64,000 bases of DNA from Methylomonas subterranea. Lineage in GTDB: Bacteria; Pseudomonadota; Gammaproteobacteria; Methylococcales; Methylomonadaceae. Under the pieces are notes generated by a model. The model was not told where the DNA came from. It saw only the letters and a list, made by a program, of their open reading frames with translations, and searched no databases. The first letter of the stretch is position 1. Each line of letters begins with the position of its first letter. This document shows, one piece after another, positions 1-10,787 of this stretch. The DNA is taken from positions 26,550-90,549 of the forward strand of contig NZ_JANIBJ010000018.1 in NCBI RefSeq assembly GCF_024505185.1, given 5' to 3'. The position numbers were made by a program, and so were the translations under genes.

Positions 1-148
1 CATTCAACTGACCGACGGCGTTGAATTTTTTTCTGTATTCTTTTCGTTCTTGAAACATGGCGAAACTCTCGTGTATATCGATGGGTGCATCAAAGATAGC
101 TTATTTTTGCATTCCGCGCTTGACCCGGCCGGCGCGCCGGCTCCCGCG
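1..148. other. Intergenic edge sequence downstream of the EAL gene
   Basis: No gene is supported here. A perfect 14-base palindrome (GCCGGCGCGCCGGC, 128-141) sits just after the stop of the minus-strand EAL gene and could form a hairpin. It has no T-run behind it, so I do not call it an intrinsic terminator. Confidence 0.4.
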
Positions 149-1795
149 TCAGCTTGCTTGCGGATTAATAAATTTTGCCGCTTCCAGACGCATCCATTGG
201 TTGAAATCTTCCAACCCAATCGGTTTACTCAAATAATAGCCCTGGGCCAGATCGCAGGCATAGTCATCCAGCATATCCAGGATTTGTTGGTTTTCCACCC
301 CTTCCGCGGTGACTTGCAGCCCCAGGTTGTGGGCAAGGTTGATGGTCGCCTTGACGATCACTGCGTCGTTGTCGCTTTTTAGCACGTCGCCGACAAAGGA
401 CTTATCGATTTTCAACTCGGTCAGCGGCATTTTTTTCAAATAAGCCAGGGAGGAATAACCGGTACCGAAATCGTCGATCGACAGCTTATAACCCATGTCG
501 TGCAAGCGCTGGATGATGTCCAGACTTCTTTCCGGGTCGGTCATGATGGAGCTTTCGGTGATTTCCAGCATCATCCAGGAGGGTTGCACTCTGGACGCCG
601 CCGCTACCCCGGCAATGATGTCCGGCAACTCGGGATCGTGCAGGTCCCGCGCGGACAAATTGACCGAAACGATCAAATCCAGACCTTGCCGATGCCATTC
701 CGCACACTGCCTGAAGGTCTGTTTCAACGCCCACAAGGTCAAATGCTTGATCATGCGGGTTCTTTCCGCCATCGGAATGAATTCATCGGGCGGGACAAAA
801 CCGTGCTTGGGGTGGTTCCAGCGCACCAGGGCCTCGGCGCCGTATAAACGGCCGCTTCCGACCGCGACCTTGGGCTGGTAATAAATCTGCAACTCGTCTC
901 TTTCCAGGGCTTGACGCAACTCGCTCATCAGGGTCAAGCGCCGGGGACTGTGATCGTCAAAGGCCGAGGTATACACCGCGTAACCTTCATGCGACCTGCC
1001 CGCCATAAACAGCGCCACGCCGGCTTTTTGCACCAGCGTGTCGACATCGCCGCCGTGTTCCGGAAAGTTTACGATACCGATGTTGACATGTATGGACAGG
1101 TTCAGCCTCTCGGCCTTGAAGGGCGATTCCAAGGCGGCCTGCACGTTTTTGGCCAACATCACGCCGGCATTTTCGTCATCGGTGGCCGGCACCAATAAAC
1201 TGAAAATATTGCCGTCGATGCGGGCGACGCTGTCGTTACCCAGCACCACGCTTTGCAGGCGAGTGGCGATTTGCTTCAAAACCAGATCGCTGCTGTTGCG
1301 GCCCAGGGTGTCGTAAACCTCCTTGAAATTGGCGAACTCCACCAATAAAACCGACAACAGTTTGTTTTGCTGGTTGGCCGAGCGTATGGCTTGCTCGACC
1401 CGGTCGTAAAACAACACCCGATTCGGCAAATCGGTGGCAATATCGTGGGTTGCGGAGTAATTGGCCTGCTTTTCCATGGACTCGGCCCGGCTGCGCAGTT
1501 CCTGGGTTTGATCGAAAATCATCGCGCCGGCCTGATAGGCGATGATGGCGCTGGAATACTGGCCCCAAAAGCCGAACACAAACGGTATGCTGTCCAACAC
1601 CCAAAGCCCGTAATTCTCGGACTGGGCCTTGACAATGGCTTCCAGCGTGATGGCGCCGGTTTGGTAATAAGCCACGCAAAGCGTGGCGATGATGATGGCG
1701 GAAATTGCTATGGCCACGCCCTGATAAGCGGTTTTGGAAACCTGGCTTTTCAGAATCCGGACATTATCCGAAAGCACGTTCTTGGCAAATTCCAT
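149..1795 (-). CDS. Membrane-anchored GGDEF/EAL protein, probable c-di-GMP phosphodiesterase
   Basis: The 548-residue protein has two hydrophobic segments near the N terminus (about residues 25-45 and 65-90). A GGDEF-family domain follows (about 115-280), then an EAL domain (about 290-535). The GGDEF signature is destroyed, reading DGNIF at residues 194-198, so cyclase activity is not expected. The EAL domain looks complete: EALVRW at 321, EITES, DDFGTGYSSL, KIDKSF and TAEGVE are all present. I infer a c-di-GMP hydrolase whose GGDEF part is structural or a GTP sensor. It starts 9 bases after the metZ stop, so it is probably the last gene of the trpF-metZ operon. Confidence 0.85.
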   Translation of the reverse strand: MEFAKNVLSDNVRILKSQVSKTAYQGVAIAISAIIIATLCVAYYQTGAITLEAIVKAQSENYGLWVLDSIPFVFGFWGQYSSAIIAYQAGAMIFDQTQELRSRAESMEKQANYSATHDIATDLPNRVLFYDRVEQAIRSANQQNKLLSVLLVEFANFKEVYDTLGRNSSDLVLKQIATRLQSVVLGNDSVARIDGNIFSLLVPATDDENAGVMLAKNVQAALESPFKAERLNLSIHVNIGIVNFPEHGGDVDTLVQKAGVALFMAGRSHEGYAVYTSAFDDHSPRRLTLMSELRQALERDELQIYYQPKVAVGSGRLYGAEALVRWNHPKHGFVPPDEFIPMAERTRMIKHLTLWALKQTFRQCAEWHRQGLDLIVSVNLSARDLHDPELPDIIAGVAAASRVQPSWMMLEITESSIMTDPERSLDIIQRLHDMGYKLSIDDFGTGYSSLAYLKKMPLTELKIDKSFVGDVLKSDNDAVIVKATINLAHNLGLQVTAEGVENQQILDMLDDYACDLAQGYYLSKPIGLEDFNQWMRLEAAKFINPQAS

Positions 1796-1804
1796 GCAAT
1801 TCCC

Positions 1805-2986
1805 CTACAGGCCCCGCAACAAATCGGCCTTGATGTCCTCTATATGCTCCAGACCCACCGAAACCCTGACCAAACTGTCGGCAATACCGGCTTCCGCCCT
1901 GGCTTCGGGACTCAATCTGCCGTGAGTCGTGGTGGCGGGATGGGTGATGGTGGTTTTCACATCGCCCAGATTGGCGGTAATCGACAACATGCGGGTGGCG
2001 TCTATCAGCCGCCAGGCCTGTTCCTTGCCGCCGCTCAATTCGAAACTGACCACCGCGCCGAAATGGTTTTGCTGACGCTTGGCCAACTCGTGCTGGGCAT
2101 GAGAGGCCAGACCGGGATAATGCACCTTGGCCACCGCCGGCTGGGTTTCCAGCCACTTGGCCAACTCAAACGCATTGTCGCAATGCGCTTTCATCCGTAT
2201 GGCCAGCGTTTCCAGACCGGACAAAAACACCCAGGCGTTGAACGGGCTCATGCTGGCGCCGCCGGTGCGCAGATAGGGGTAAATGTCCTTTTCTATCAGC
2301 TCTTCGTTGCCTATGACTGCTCCACCCACGCAACGACCCTGGCCGTCTATGAATTTGGTGGCCGATTGCACCACCAGATCAGCCCCCAGGGCCAAGGGTT
2401 GTTGTAATACCGGAGTGCAAAAACAGTTGTCCACCACCAGAAGGCAGCCATGCCGGTGGGCAATGTCCGCCAAGGCCCGGATGTCGGCGATTTCGATCAA
2501 GGGGTTGGATGGAGTTTCCAGAAACAGGAAGCGGGTGTTCGGTTTGATGGCCGCTTCCCAGGCGGACAGGTCGGTCAAGGCGACAAAGTCGGTATCGACG
2601 CCGAATTTGCCGAAATAATTTTGAAAGGCCAATACGGAATTGCCGAACACGCTGCGCGAACACAAAACATGATCGCCGGCCTTCAGCAAGGCCATGCCCA
2701 CCGCCATGATCGCCGCCATGCCGGAGGCAAAGGCCAGACAACGTTCGCCGCGCTCCATCAGGGCCAGACGGTCCTGAAATGCGCTGACGGTGGGATTGGT
2801 AAAGCGCGAATAAATGTTGCCCGCTTGCTTGCCGGTAAAACGCAGCGAGGCCTGTTCGGCGGATGCGAACACATAGCTGGAGGTGGCAAATATCGGAATG
2901 CTGTGCTCGTCCTCGTGCGTGCGACTGTGCCCCACTCTGATGGCCTGGGTTTCCAGGGAATAATCCTGTCTGTCGAAATCCGTCAT
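1805..2986 (-). CDS. metZ: O-succinylhomoserine sulfhydrylase
   Basis: A Cys/Met-metabolism PLP enzyme of 393 residues that makes homocysteine from O-succinylhomoserine and sulfide. Family signatures are clear: SRFTNPTV, the glycine-containing FASGMAAI segment, ETPSNP, and the PLP lysine in SATKFIDGQG near residue 210. A GGGGAG Shine-Dalgarno sequence lies before the ATG. metZ next to purF is the arrangement known from Pseudomonas and relatives, which favours MetZ over MetB or MetC. It lies 12 bases downstream of purF and is probably co-transcribed with it. The closest alternative would be cystathionine gamma-synthase. Confidence 0.88.
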   Translation of the reverse strand: MTDFDRQDYSLETQAIRVGHSRTHEDEHSIPIFATSSYVFASAEQASLRFTGKQAGNIYSRFTNPTVSAFQDRLALMERGERCLAFASGMAAIMAVGMALLKAGDHVLCSRSVFGNSVLAFQNYFGKFGVDTDFVALTDLSAWEAAIKPNTRFLFLETPSNPLIEIADIRALADIAHRHGCLLVVDNCFCTPVLQQPLALGADLVVQSATKFIDGQGRCVGGAVIGNEELIEKDIYPYLRTGGASMSPFNAWVFLSGLETLAIRMKAHCDNAFELAKWLETQPAVAKVHYPGLASHAQHELAKRQQNHFGAVVSFELSGGKEQAWRLIDATRMLSITANLGDVKTTITHPATTTHGRLSPEARAEAGIADSLVRVSVGLEHIEDIKADLLRGL

Positions 2987-2998
2987 TTCATACTCCCC

Positions 2999-4498
2999 TT
3001 ATTTTTGCGCGGCGGCCGTGGGCGCATTGCGTTGTTCCTGCGCGCCGTCGTTGCGCAAGGCCTCGACGCGCGCCAGATAGTCGTCGTCGATATCGCCGGT
3101 AATGTATTCATGGCTGAAACAGGAGGTATCGAACTGCTTGATGTTGGGATTGCCCTTGCCCACCGCGTCTATCAGATCCTCCAGATCCTGATAGATCAGT
3201 TTATCCGCCCCTATGGCCTTGCAGACTTCCTGTTCGGTACGCCCGTGGGCAATCAGTTCATGAGCGGCCGGCATATCGATGCCGTAAACGTTCGGGTAAC
3301 GCACCGGCGGCGCGGCGGAAGCGAAATAGACTTTCTTGGCCCCGGCATCCCTGGCCATCTGGATAATCTGCTCGGAGGTGGTGCCGCGCACCACCGAATC
3401 GTCCACCAACAACACATTTTTGCCGCTGAATTCCAGGCCGATAGCATTCAATTTTTGCTTGACCGACTTTTTCCGCATTTTCTGTCCGGGCATGATGAAA
3501 GTCCTACCGATATAACGGTTTTTCATGAAACCTTCGCGAAATTTGACCCCCAACTCGTGGGCAATCTGCAGGGCGGCGGTGCGGCTGGTATCGGGAATCG
3601 GGATCACCACATCGATGTCGTGGTTGTCCCATTCTTTTTGGATTTTCTTGGCCAGCTTTTTACCCATCCGCATTCTGGCCTTGTAGACGGATATGTTGTC
3701 GATAATGGAATCGGGGCGGGCAAAGTAGACATATTCGAAAATGCAGGGGCAATGGTTGGTTTTTTCCGCGCATTGCTTGGTATGCAGTTTACCGGCCGCT
3801 TCGATGAATACCGCCTCGCCGGGCGCGATGTCGCGGATCAGTTTAAAATCCAGCACATCCAGCGCTACGCTTTCCGAGGCGATCATGTAATCGCTGCCGC
3901 CATCGTCGTTCTGGCGCTCGCCGAATACGATGGGCCGAATGCCGTGCGGGTCGCGAAAACCCAAAATGCCGAAACCGGCTATCATCACTACCACCGCATA
4001 GGCGCCCCGGCAGCGCTTGTGCACGATGCTGACGGCCTTGAACACGTCGTCGACCGTCAGTGTCAAGCGGCCGGTCTGTTGCAATTCGTGGGCAAACACA
4101 TTCAACAACACTTCCGAATCCGACCCGGTATTGATATGCCGCTGATCGTCGACGAATACCTGAATTTTCAATTCATCGGTATTGGTCAGGTTGCCGTTGT
4201 GCGCCAGCGTCAAGCCGAAGGGCGAATTGACGTAGAACGGTTGCGCTTCTTCCGCGCTGGTGCAGCCGGCGGTGGGATATCTGACATGAGCAATCCCCAT
4301 GCTACCCTTGAGTTTCAACATTTCCTTGCTGGAAAACACATCACGGGTCAAACCGTTTTCCTTGCGCAAATGCAGACGGGACCCCTCGCAAGTGGCAATC
4401 CCGGCGGCGTCCTGTCCCCGATGTTGCAATACGGTCAAGGCATCGTACAAATCCTGATTGACATTTTGATTGGAAACAATTGCGGCAATACCACACAT
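2999..4498 (-). CDS. purF: Amidophosphoribosyltransferase
   Basis: First committed enzyme of purine synthesis, converting PRPP and glutamine to phosphoribosylamine. The 499 residues match the usual length. The N terminus reads MCGIAAI, placing the glutaminase nucleophile at Cys2 after Met removal, and [10 protein letters not shown] is the glutaminase-fold signature. The PRPP loop [14 protein letters not shown] is near residue 360. It lies 13 bases after cvpA, the classical cvpA-purF pair, and precedes metZ. The C-terminal tail after residue 480 is Ala/Gln-rich and probably disordered. Confidence 0.96.
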   Translation of the reverse strand: MCGIAAIVSNQNVNQDLYDALTVLQHRGQDAAGIATCEGSRLHLRKENGLTRDVFSSKEMLKLKGSMGIAHVRYPTAGCTSAEEAQPFYVNSPFGLTLAHNGNLTNTDELKIQVFVDDQRHINTGSDSEVLLNVFAHELQQTGRLTLTVDDVFKAVSIVHKRCRGAYAVVVMIAGFGILGFRDPHGIRPIVFGERQNDDGGSDYMIASESVALDVLDFKLIRDIAPGEAVFIEAAGKLHTKQCAEKTNHCPCIFEYVYFARPDSIIDNISVYKARMRMGKKLAKKIQKEWDNHDIDVVIPIPDTSRTAALQIAHELGVKFREGFMKNRYIGRTFIMPGQKMRKKSVKQKLNAIGLEFSGKNVLLVDDSVVRGTTSEQIIQMARDAGAKKVYFASAAPPVRYPNVYGIDMPAAHELIAHGRTEQEVCKAIGADKLIYQDLEDLIDAVGKGNPNIKQFDTSCFSHEYITGDIDDDYLARVEALRNDGAQEQRNAPTAAAQK

Positions 4499-4511
4499 AA
4501 CAATCCTAAAG

Positions 4512-5030
4512 CTAACGATAATGAATAGAGCCCGTCAGAGCCGACGGGATGTGATCTTTCAGCCAAACGGCCAGGGCTTGAAACGGCGGAATCGTCAACG
4601 ATTGCTTCCACCAGGAATCCTCCGGCAGAGGGGTCATTCCACCCAGCAACACCAAAACGGAAACCAACACCGACCCGCGCGCCGCGCCGAACAACATGCC
4701 CAACAGCCGGTCGGAACCGGTCAAGCCGGCTTTGTCGAACAAGTGATTCAGAATCAAGCCGATCAGGCCGCCCAAAGCCAGCGTCATGAAAAACAACATG
4801 CCGAACGCGGCGGCGATACGCGCCGATGGATGACTGATGACATTTTGCATCAGCAGCGCGAAATCGCGGCAGTAATGCAGACCAATCCCGACAGCCGCCA
4901 CCCAGCTAAGCAAGGCCAGGGCTTCCTTGACGAAACCGCGCAGCAAACCTATCACGGCCGACACCGTCACCAAACCGGCAATCAGATAATCGACCCAGAC
5001 CATCTTGTCCCAGGGCAATACATCCCACAT
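4512..5030 (-). CDS. cvpA: CvpA family membrane protein
   Basis: A small integral membrane protein with four hydrophobic stretches, adjacent to purF as in other gammaproteobacteria. In E. coli it is needed for colicin V production; its biochemical role is not settled. The core begins [10 protein letters not shown], which matches the usual CvpA N terminus, so ATG 5003 is a realistic alternative to ATG 5030. A TTG at 5036 in frame is less likely. The segment [18 protein letters not shown] is typical of the family. The downstream gene purF follows after 13 bases. Confidence 0.88.
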   Translation of the reverse strand: MWDVLPWDKMVWVDYLIAGLVTVSAVIGLLRGFVKEALALLSWVAAVGIGLHYCRDFALLMQNVISHPSARIAAAFGMLFFMTLALGGLIGLILNHLFDKAGLTGSDRLLGMLFGAARGSVLVSVLVLLGGMTPLPEDSWWKQSLTIPPFQALAVWLKDHIPSALTGSIHYR

Positions 5031-5063
5031 GCTCAAACCCGCCGGAGCGGACGACGGCAGCCG

Positions 5064-5825
5064 CTATTCATCACCCGTGACGAAACTGTTGACATTGATT
5101 TGCGACAATTTGGCCTTGACAGCCTGGGCCTGGGCCTTGTCCAGCATGGGCCCGACCCTGACCTTGTAAACCTTGCCCTTTTCGCCGGTCGCTTCCTTTA
5201 TCGAAGCGGCAAAACCCTGTTTTTTTAGCGAATCCTGCAATGCTTGCGCATTGGCCAATTGACTGAAGCTGCCGGCATTCAGGTACAGACGGGTCACCGC
5301 GCTTTCCGGCGCGGTGGCGGGCTTTGCGGGAGCAACGACAGCCGGCGGCTTAACCGTTTTGGCCGGTGCCTCGGCGGCCGTCGTCGCGGCCGTCGTCGCA
5401 GGCGCGGGCACGGGCTTTGCCGGCTTGACCGCCGGCACAACCGGCGCCGCTGGCGGCACATCTTCTTCCTCGACATCCGGCTCGACAAATTTGGCCGCTG
5501 CCGCCGGCGTCGGAAGCGTATCTTTGGCCGTAATACGCGCGGCCGGCCGCGAAGTTTCCAGCTCCCCTTCATCGTCCGCTTCGTAAACCACCGCGGGCGA
5601 GTCGGGTTTTTTCTGTTCCGCCAGCGTCGCCACATCCTCCACTTTCTCCGGCAACGGCATGATTTCCACATCTTGCGCCTTGGCGGGCAATTCCGGAATT
5701 TTCAGTTCGTTGATGCTTTTACCCGATTCATCGATGGGGTCGTCGAACAGCATCGGCACAAAAATGGCCGCCAGTGCCGTAATCACGGCGGCGCCAATCA
5801 ATCGTTGCTTTAACTCTTGATCCAT
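5064..5825 (-). CDS. dedD: SPOR-domain protein, DedD-like
   Basis: A 253-residue single-pass inner-membrane protein. It has a cytoplasmic start MDQELKQRLIGAA, one membrane segment (about residues 10-25), a long Pro/Ala/Lys/Glu-rich periplasmic linker (about 45-170) and a C-terminal SPOR domain (about 175-250) that binds denuded septal peptidoglycan. The open frame extends further upstream to 6050, but that part overlaps folC. ATG 5825 lies 11 bases after the folC stop and matches the family N terminus. It sits between folC and cvpA exactly as dedD does in E. coli, and points to a role in cell division. Confidence 0.88.
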   Translation of the reverse strand: MDQELKQRLIGAAVITALAAIFVPMLFDDPIDESGKSINELKIPELPAKAQDVEIMPLPEKVEDVATLAEQKKPDSPAVVYEADDEGELETSRPAARITAKDTLPTPAAAAKFVEPDVEEEDVPPAAPVVPAVKPAKPVPAPATTAATTAAEAPAKTVKPPAVVAPAKPATAPESAVTRLYLNAGSFSQLANAQALQDSLKKQGFAASIKEATGEKGKVYKVRVGPMLDKAQAQAVKAKLSQINVNSFVTGDE

Positions 5826-5836
5826 GTTGATCACCT

Positions 5837-7102
5837 TTAGGCAAATTGCGATAAATACTCGGAAACCAAAAAAAACGAGCCGAAAATCAGGATCAATTCG
5901 CCCGGCCCGGCTTGGCGACGGGCCGAGTCGAAAGCGGCTGAAAAGTCGGCGTAGCCCTTGTTCACATTTGTTATGTCTTGCTGCTGAAAATAAGCATTCA
6001 ACACTTCCTCGTTCGCCGCGCGCGGATTTTTCAACGGCGCCAGATACCAATGATCCACTCTGTCCCGCATCAGCGCCAAAACCCCGGCGATATCCTTGTC
6101 CTTCATCATGGCAAACAGTGCGTGAATTTTGACATCCGGAAAGTAAGTCCGCAAATAACTCAACAGGGTTTGCACGGCCTGCGGATTATGCCCGACATCG
6201 AGCAAAACCGGCGGTTTTCCGTCTATCAGTTGAAAACGGCCGCTTAATTGCGCATTACGCAAACCCTCCCGAATGGCCGATTCCGCCACCGGCAAACGCT
6301 CTCGCAGACAACATACCGCCATGATCACGGCCGAGGCATTTCTGAATTGATGTTCGCCCAGCAATCCGGGCAAGGGCAAGCCGCTCAATTCCGTCCGTTG
6401 CGTCCACCAGTCCCAATGGTCGGCATGCTTACGGTAGTCAAAGGCCCGGCCGATTTGAAAAATGTCCGCCCGCTTTTGCCGAGCGCTACTAATCAAGGAA
6501 GCCGGTGCCTGTTGATCGCCGATCACGGCCGGCGCGCCGGCGCGGAAGATACCGGCTTTTTCCCGGCCGATGGCTTCCACGGTATCACCCAGCCAATCGA
6601 CATGGTCAATGGCGATGGTGGTAACCACGGCCACATCCGCATCGATGATGTTGACGGCGTCCAGGCGCCCGCCCAACCCCACCTCCAGAATCCGTATATC
6701 CACCCCGGCCCGGCTGAAAATATCCAGCGCCGCCAGAGTACCGAATTCGAAATAGCTCAGACTGGTGTCGACCCGCGCCGCGTCGATACGTTCGAACGCC
6801 GCGCAAATAGCCTCATCCGCCACTGGTTGCCCGTCTATCCTTATCCTTTCGTTGTAACGCAGAATATGCGGAGAAGTATAAGCGCCGACCTTATAGCCTT
6901 GCGCCCGGTAAATGGCCTCCAGAAAAGCCACGCAGGAGCCCTTGCCGTTGGTACCTCCCACCGTGATGGTGGGGACTTTTTCCGGCTGGGCCGCCAGCCG
7001 CGCGAAAACGCCCGCCACGCGCTCCAAACCCAGGTCTATCGGCCTGGGGTGAGACTGCTCTTGCCAGGCCAGCCAATCAGCCAACGCTGAAAAACGCGGC
7101 AT
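5837..7102 (-). CDS. folC: Bifunctional folylpolyglutamate/dihydrofolate synthase
   Basis: Adds glutate residues to folates and makes dihydrofolate from dihydropteroate. At 421 residues it has normal length. The Mur-ligase ATP loop GGTNGKGS is near residue 49, followed by SPHILRYNERI and the VGLGGRLDAVN and AIDHVDWLG motifs of the central domain. The C-terminal domain carries LLDVGHNPQA. It lies 5 bases after accD and before dedD, the standard accD-folC-dedD order, and is surely part of the same transcript. Confidence 0.95.
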   Translation of the reverse strand: MPRFSALADWLAWQEQSHPRPIDLGLERVAGVFARLAAQPEKVPTITVGGTNGKGSCVAFLEAIYRAQGYKVGAYTSPHILRYNERIRIDGQPVADEAICAAFERIDAARVDTSLSYFEFGTLAALDIFSRAGVDIRILEVGLGGRLDAVNIIDADVAVVTTIAIDHVDWLGDTVEAIGREKAGIFRAGAPAVIGDQQAPASLISSARQKRADIFQIGRAFDYRKHADHWDWWTQRTELSGLPLPGLLGEHQFRNASAVIMAVCCLRERLPVAESAIREGLRNAQLSGRFQLIDGKPPVLLDVGHNPQAVQTLLSYLRTYFPDVKIHALFAMMKDKDIAGVLALMRDRVDHWYLAPLKNPRAANEEVLNAYFQQQDITNVNKGYADFSAAFDSARRQAGPGELILIFGSFFLVSEYLSQFA

Positions 7103-7107
7103 GCGGA

Positions 7108-8028
7108 TTAATTGACGAATACTTCGCTGTCGGCGGCCGCGCTGGCTTGTTCGGGAACGGGCTGGTTCCGCGGCGCATGGGGAAACAGCATGGACAAAAT
7201 ACTGGCGATTTTGTCGCGCATTTCACGGCGGTCGACGATCATGTCGATGGCGCCATGCTCTTGCAGAAACTCGCTACGCTGGAAACCCTCGGGCAATTTT
7301 TCCCGCACGGTTTGCTCAATCACCCGCGGCCCGGCAAAACCGATCAAGGCATCCGGCTCGGCGACATTGATGTCGCCCAGCATGGCCAGACTGGCCGATA
7401 CGCCGCCCATGGTCGGGTCGGTCATGAAGGAAATATAGGGAATGCCCGCTTCCGCCAAGCGGGTCAAGGCCGCGCTGGTTTTGGTCATTTGAAACAGGGA
7501 AAACAGCGACTCCTGCATTCTGGCGCCGCCGCTGGCGGTAAACACGATAAACGGCACCCCGTCTTGCAGACTTTGATTGATGCCGCGCACGAAACGCTCG
7601 CCGACCACCGAACCCATCGAACCGCCCATAAAGGTAAAGTCGAAGGCCGCCGCCACAATGCCCCGACCTTTCAACGTGCCTTTCATCACCACCAGGGCAT
7701 CGTTTTCGCTGCTGGCTTTTTGCGCTTGCTTGATGCGATCCCTGTAGCTCTTGCTGTCCTTGAATTTCAGCGGATCGGAGGGCTTCAGGCCGGCGCCGAT
7801 CTCGACCCGGCCCTCCGGATCCAGAAACAGGTCCAGCCGGGTTCGGGCATTGATACGCAAATGATGCTCGCATTTGGGACAGACACTGGAATTTTTCACC
7901 AATTCCGCATTGAACAGAATGGCGTCGCAGCGCGGGCATTTGTTCCACAAACCTTCCGGTACGGTAGTCTTTTTTTCCGCCGTGTCGGTTCTGATGACGG
8001 AAGGGACTAATTTTTCAAACCAACTCAT
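7108..8028 (-). CDS. accD: Acetyl-CoA carboxylase carboxyltransferase subunit beta
   Basis: The beta subunit of the carboxyltransferase that makes malonyl-CoA for fatty-acid synthesis. The 306 residues contain the N-terminal four-cysteine zinc ribbon (Cys31, 34, 50, 53 in CPRC and CPKC) and the crotonase-like core with [11 protein letters not shown] and [16 protein letters not shown]. It follows trpA by 24 bases and precedes folC. The partner accA is outside the window. Confidence 0.96.
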   Translation of the reverse strand: MSWFEKLVPSVIRTDTAEKKTTVPEGLWNKCPRCDAILFNAELVKNSSVCPKCEHHLRINARTRLDLFLDPEGRVEIGAGLKPSDPLKFKDSKSYRDRIKQAQKASSENDALVVMKGTLKGRGIVAAAFDFTFMGGSMGSVVGERFVRGINQSLQDGVPFIVFTASGGARMQESLFSLFQMTKTSAALTRLAEAGIPYISFMTDPTMGGVSASLAMLGDINVAEPDALIGFAGPRVIEQTVREKLPEGFQRSEFLQEHGAIDMIVDRREMRDKIASILSMLFPHAPRNQPVPEQASAAADSEVFVN

Positions 8029-8052
8029 TCGTTGTCTACTCCGCTTGAATGC

Positions 8053-8856
8053 TTAACTATCCATCGCCGAACGCATGGACTTCAACAAGGTGATAATGTC
8101 CCGCCTTGCCTGCTCGGGATCGTCAAGGCTGGCTTCCACCTTGCTGATCAGCGCACTGCCGACCACCACGCCATCGGCTAGATCGGCGACGGTCTTGGCG
8201 GTTTCGGCATCCTTCACGCCAAAACCGACTCCAACCGGCAAGGCCGTGTTGGCGCGGATCAAGGCCAGTTTTTCCTTGACGTCGCCGGTATCCAGGTGGC
8301 CGGCGCCGGTGACGCCCTTCAAGGACACGTAATACAGATAACCGCTACCGACCGCATCCATTTTTCGAATCCGCTCGGCATCGCTATTGGGCGCCAGCAG
8401 AAAAATTTGGTCTATGCCGCGCTCGCGCAACAAGGCCACGCAGCTTTCGGCTTCCTCCGGCGGCAAGTCCACCGTCAGCACGCCGTCGACGTCCGCCCGT
8501 TGCGCGGCGTTGGCAAAATCTTCATAACCCATCATTTCGATGGGATTCAGGTAACCCATCAAGACCAGCGGCGTGGTTTGATCGGTTTTCCGAAACTCCA
8601 TGACCATGCTCAGCACTTTACGCAAACCGACCTTATGCGCCAAGGCCCGCTCGCTGGCGCGCTGGATCACCGGGCCATCGGCCATCGGATCGGAAAACGG
8701 CACGCCCAGTTCGATCAGGTCGGCGCCGGCAGCCACCATCTGGTGCAGCAGCGGCACGGTAAATTCCGGATAGGGATCGCCGGCCGTGATGAAGGGAATC
8801 AGCGCCTTGCGGCCGGAGGCTTTCAGTTCGGCGAATTTGTTGGCAAGGCGGCTCAT
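8053..8856 (-). CDS. trpA: Tryptophan synthase alpha subunit
   Basis: Cleaves indole-3-glycerol phosphate to indole and glyceraldehyde 3-phosphate. The 267-residue TIM barrel keeps both catalytic acids at their canonical numbers, Glu49 in [10 protein letters not shown] and Asp60 in PMADGP. The phosphate-binding loop VGFGVKD and a late VVGSALI strand are present. Its ATG overlaps the trpB stop by four bases (ATGA), so translation of the two subunits is coupled, consistent with a one-to-one complex. Confidence 0.97.
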   Translation of the reverse strand: MSRLANKFAELKASGRKALIPFITAGDPYPEFTVPLLHQMVAAGADLIELGVPFSDPMADGPVIQRASERALAHKVGLRKVLSMVMEFRKTDQTTPLVLMGYLNPIEMMGYEDFANAAQRADVDGVLTVDLPPEEAESCVALLRERGIDQIFLLAPNSDAERIRKMDAVGSGYLYYVSLKGVTGAGHLDTGDVKEKLALIRANTALPVGVGFGVKDAETAKTVADLADGVVVGSALISKVEASLDDPEQARRDIITLLKSMRSAMDS

Positions 8857-10055
8857 AAGCTGATCCCCTCGCGTTGCATGATGGTGTGCATGTCTTTGTC
8901 ACCGCGTCCGGACAAATTAACGATAATGATTTGATCCTTGCGCAGGGTCGGCGCCAGTTTCATGGTATACGCCAGGGCGTGGCTGGATTCCAGGGCCGGA
9001 ATGATGCCTTCCATGCGGGTCAGGGCGTGAAAACCTTCCAGCGCTTCATCGTCGGTGATATTGACGTACTGGGCGCGGCCGGTATCCTTCAACCAGGCGT
9101 GCTCCGGGCCGACACCTGGGTAATCCAGGCCGGCGGAAATGGAATGGGTTTCGATAATTTCGCCGTCGTCGTCCGCCATCAGGTAGGTACGGTTGCCGTG
9201 CAACACGCCGGGCCGGCCGGCACACAGTGGCGCGGAATGCCGTCCTGTTTCGACACCATCGCCAGCGGCTTCGACGCCGTACATTTTGACCGATTTGTCT
9301 TCGATAAACGGATAAAACAGACCGATGGCGTTGGAGCCGCCGCCGACGCATGCCACCAGGGCATCCGGCAGACGCCCGGCCTGGTCGACACACTGCTGCT
9401 TGGCTTCGCGGCCGATCACGGCCTGAAAATCGCGCACCATGGCCGGATAGGGATGCGGACCAGCCACGGTACCGATAATATAAAAGGTGTTGTCGATATT
9501 GGTCACCCAATCGCGCAAGGCTTCGTTGAGGGCGTCCTTCAGGGTTTTGGAGCCGGACTCGACCGCCACTACGGTGGCGCCGAGCAATTTCATCCGGTAC
9601 ACGTTCAGCGCCTGACGGGCCACATCGACCGCGCCCATGTACACCACGCATTCCAGGCCCAAGCGGGCAGCCACCGTGGCCGTGGCCACGCCGTGCTGTC
9701 CGGCGCCGGTTTCGGCGATGATGCGGGTCTTGCCCATGCGCTTGGCCAGCAAGGCCTGACCGACGGTGTTGTTGACCTTGTGGGCGCCGGTATGATTCAG
9801 GTCTTCCCGCTTCAGATAAATTTGCGCGCCGCCCAGGTGCTTGCTCCAGCGTTGCGCATGGTACAGCGGCGACGGCCGGCCGACGTAATCCCGCAGATCG
9901 GCGTCCAGTTCGGCGATAAATTCCGGATCGACCAAATAGCGCTGATAAGCCTCATTCAGTTCGGTTATTGCCGGCATCAGCGTTTCCGCCACAAAGATAC
10001 CCCCGTACGGCCCGAAGTGGCCCCGGGCATCCGGCATATCGTATTTGTCTGTCAT
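8853..10055 (-). CDS. trpB: Tryptophan synthase beta subunit
   Basis: PLP enzyme joining indole to serine. The 400 residues are typical. The PLP lysine is Lys93 in [10 protein letters not shown], the phosphate cup is the glycine-rich [12 protein letters not shown], and YRCQ-equivalent substrate-loop sequences are intact. It follows trpF by 7 bases and overlaps trpA by four. Confidence 0.97.
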   Translation of the reverse strand: MTDKYDMPDARGHFGPYGGIFVAETLMPAITELNEAYQRYLVDPEFIAELDADLRDYVGRPSPLYHAQRWSKHLGGAQIYLKREDLNHTGAHKVNNTVGQALLAKRMGKTRIIAETGAGQHGVATATVAARLGLECVVYMGAVDVARQALNVYRMKLLGATVVAVESGSKTLKDALNEALRDWVTNIDNTFYIIGTVAGPHPYPAMVRDFQAVIGREAKQQCVDQAGRLPDALVACVGGGSNAIGLFYPFIEDKSVKMYGVEAAGDGVETGRHSAPLCAGRPGVLHGNRTYLMADDDGEIIETHSISAGLDYPGVGPEHAWLKDTGRAQYVNITDDEALEGFHALTRMEGIIPALESSHALAYTMKLAPTLRKDQIIIVNLSGRGDKDMHTIMQREGISL

Positions 10056-10062
10056 AGTCGTT

Positions 10063-10683
10063 TTACGTCGTTTGATTAATTTTTTTTATAAAGGCAGCCA
10101 TTTTTTCTGCATCCTTGATGCCCTTGCCGGCTTCCACCCCGCTACTCACGTCCAGCGCATACGGTCTGACCCGCCGCACTGCCTCTGCCGCGTTGCCGGC
10201 CGACAAGCCGCCCGCCAGAATCAAGGGCAATGCCAGCTTACCGGTAATCAGGTCCCAGTCAAACCCGCCGCCCGTGCCGCCTTGCAAGTCGGGATGATAG
10301 GCATCCAGCAACAGACCGGCCGCGTCGGCATATTGGGCTTCAATCCCCTCCAGATCGGTGTCCGGCCGCATGCGCACCGCCTTGATGTAGGGCTTGCCGT
10401 AAAGCCGGCACTCTTCGGGCGATTCGTCGCCGTGAAACTGCAGGCAATCGACATTTACCTCGGCCAGCACATCCCTGACCCAATCCGGCTCGGCATCCAC
10501 GAACAGGCCGACCACGCTGACGAAAGCCGGCAGGGCCCGGGTTATCTCGATTGCCTTGGCAATCGACACGTTACGCGGACTCTGGGAATAAAATACCAGC
10601 CCTATCGCATCCACTCCCAGACGGGCCGCGGCCCGCGCATCCTCCATCCGGGTAAAGCCGCAAATTTTAACGCGGGTACGCAT
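10063..10683 (-). CDS. trpF: Phosphoribosylanthranilate isomerase
   Basis: Isomerises phosphoribosylanthranilate in tryptophan synthesis. VKICGFTR at the N terminus carries the catalytic Cys, and [10 protein letters not shown] and LAGGLSAGN are family motifs. An in-frame GTG at 10695 gives four extra residues, but TGAGG lies six bases before ATG 10683 (it overlaps that GTG), so the Shine-Dalgarno sequence decides for ATG 10683. trpF is the first gene of the long minus-strand operon. trpC and trpD are not in the window. Confidence 0.94.
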   Translation of the reverse strand: MRTRVKICGFTRMEDARAAARLGVDAIGLVFYSQSPRNVSIAKAIEITRALPAFVSVVGLFVDAEPDWVRDVLAEVNVDCLQFHGDESPEECRLYGKPYIKAVRMRPDTDLEGIEAQYADAAGLLLDAYHPDLQGGTGGGFDWDLITGKLALPLILAGGLSAGNAAEAVRRVRPYALDVSSGVEAGKGIKDAEKMAAFIKKINQTT

Positions 10684-10787
10684 AAAAAGCCTCACAAAAA
10701 AGGCCGGCTAGAATACCACACAAGCCCGTGATTTCACGCTTACAAGCCGCAAAAAAACCCGTAAAACCGCCCTAAAAATCCTCGCCG

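Noticed and set aside
2450..4528. Long plus-strand frame of 692 codons
   Set aside because: It is the complement of metZ and purF; both strands stay open because of high GC, and the translation has no domain.
5826..6050. Upstream extension of the SPOR protein
   Set aside because: It lies inside folC in another frame; the family N terminus and the ATG at 5825 fit better.
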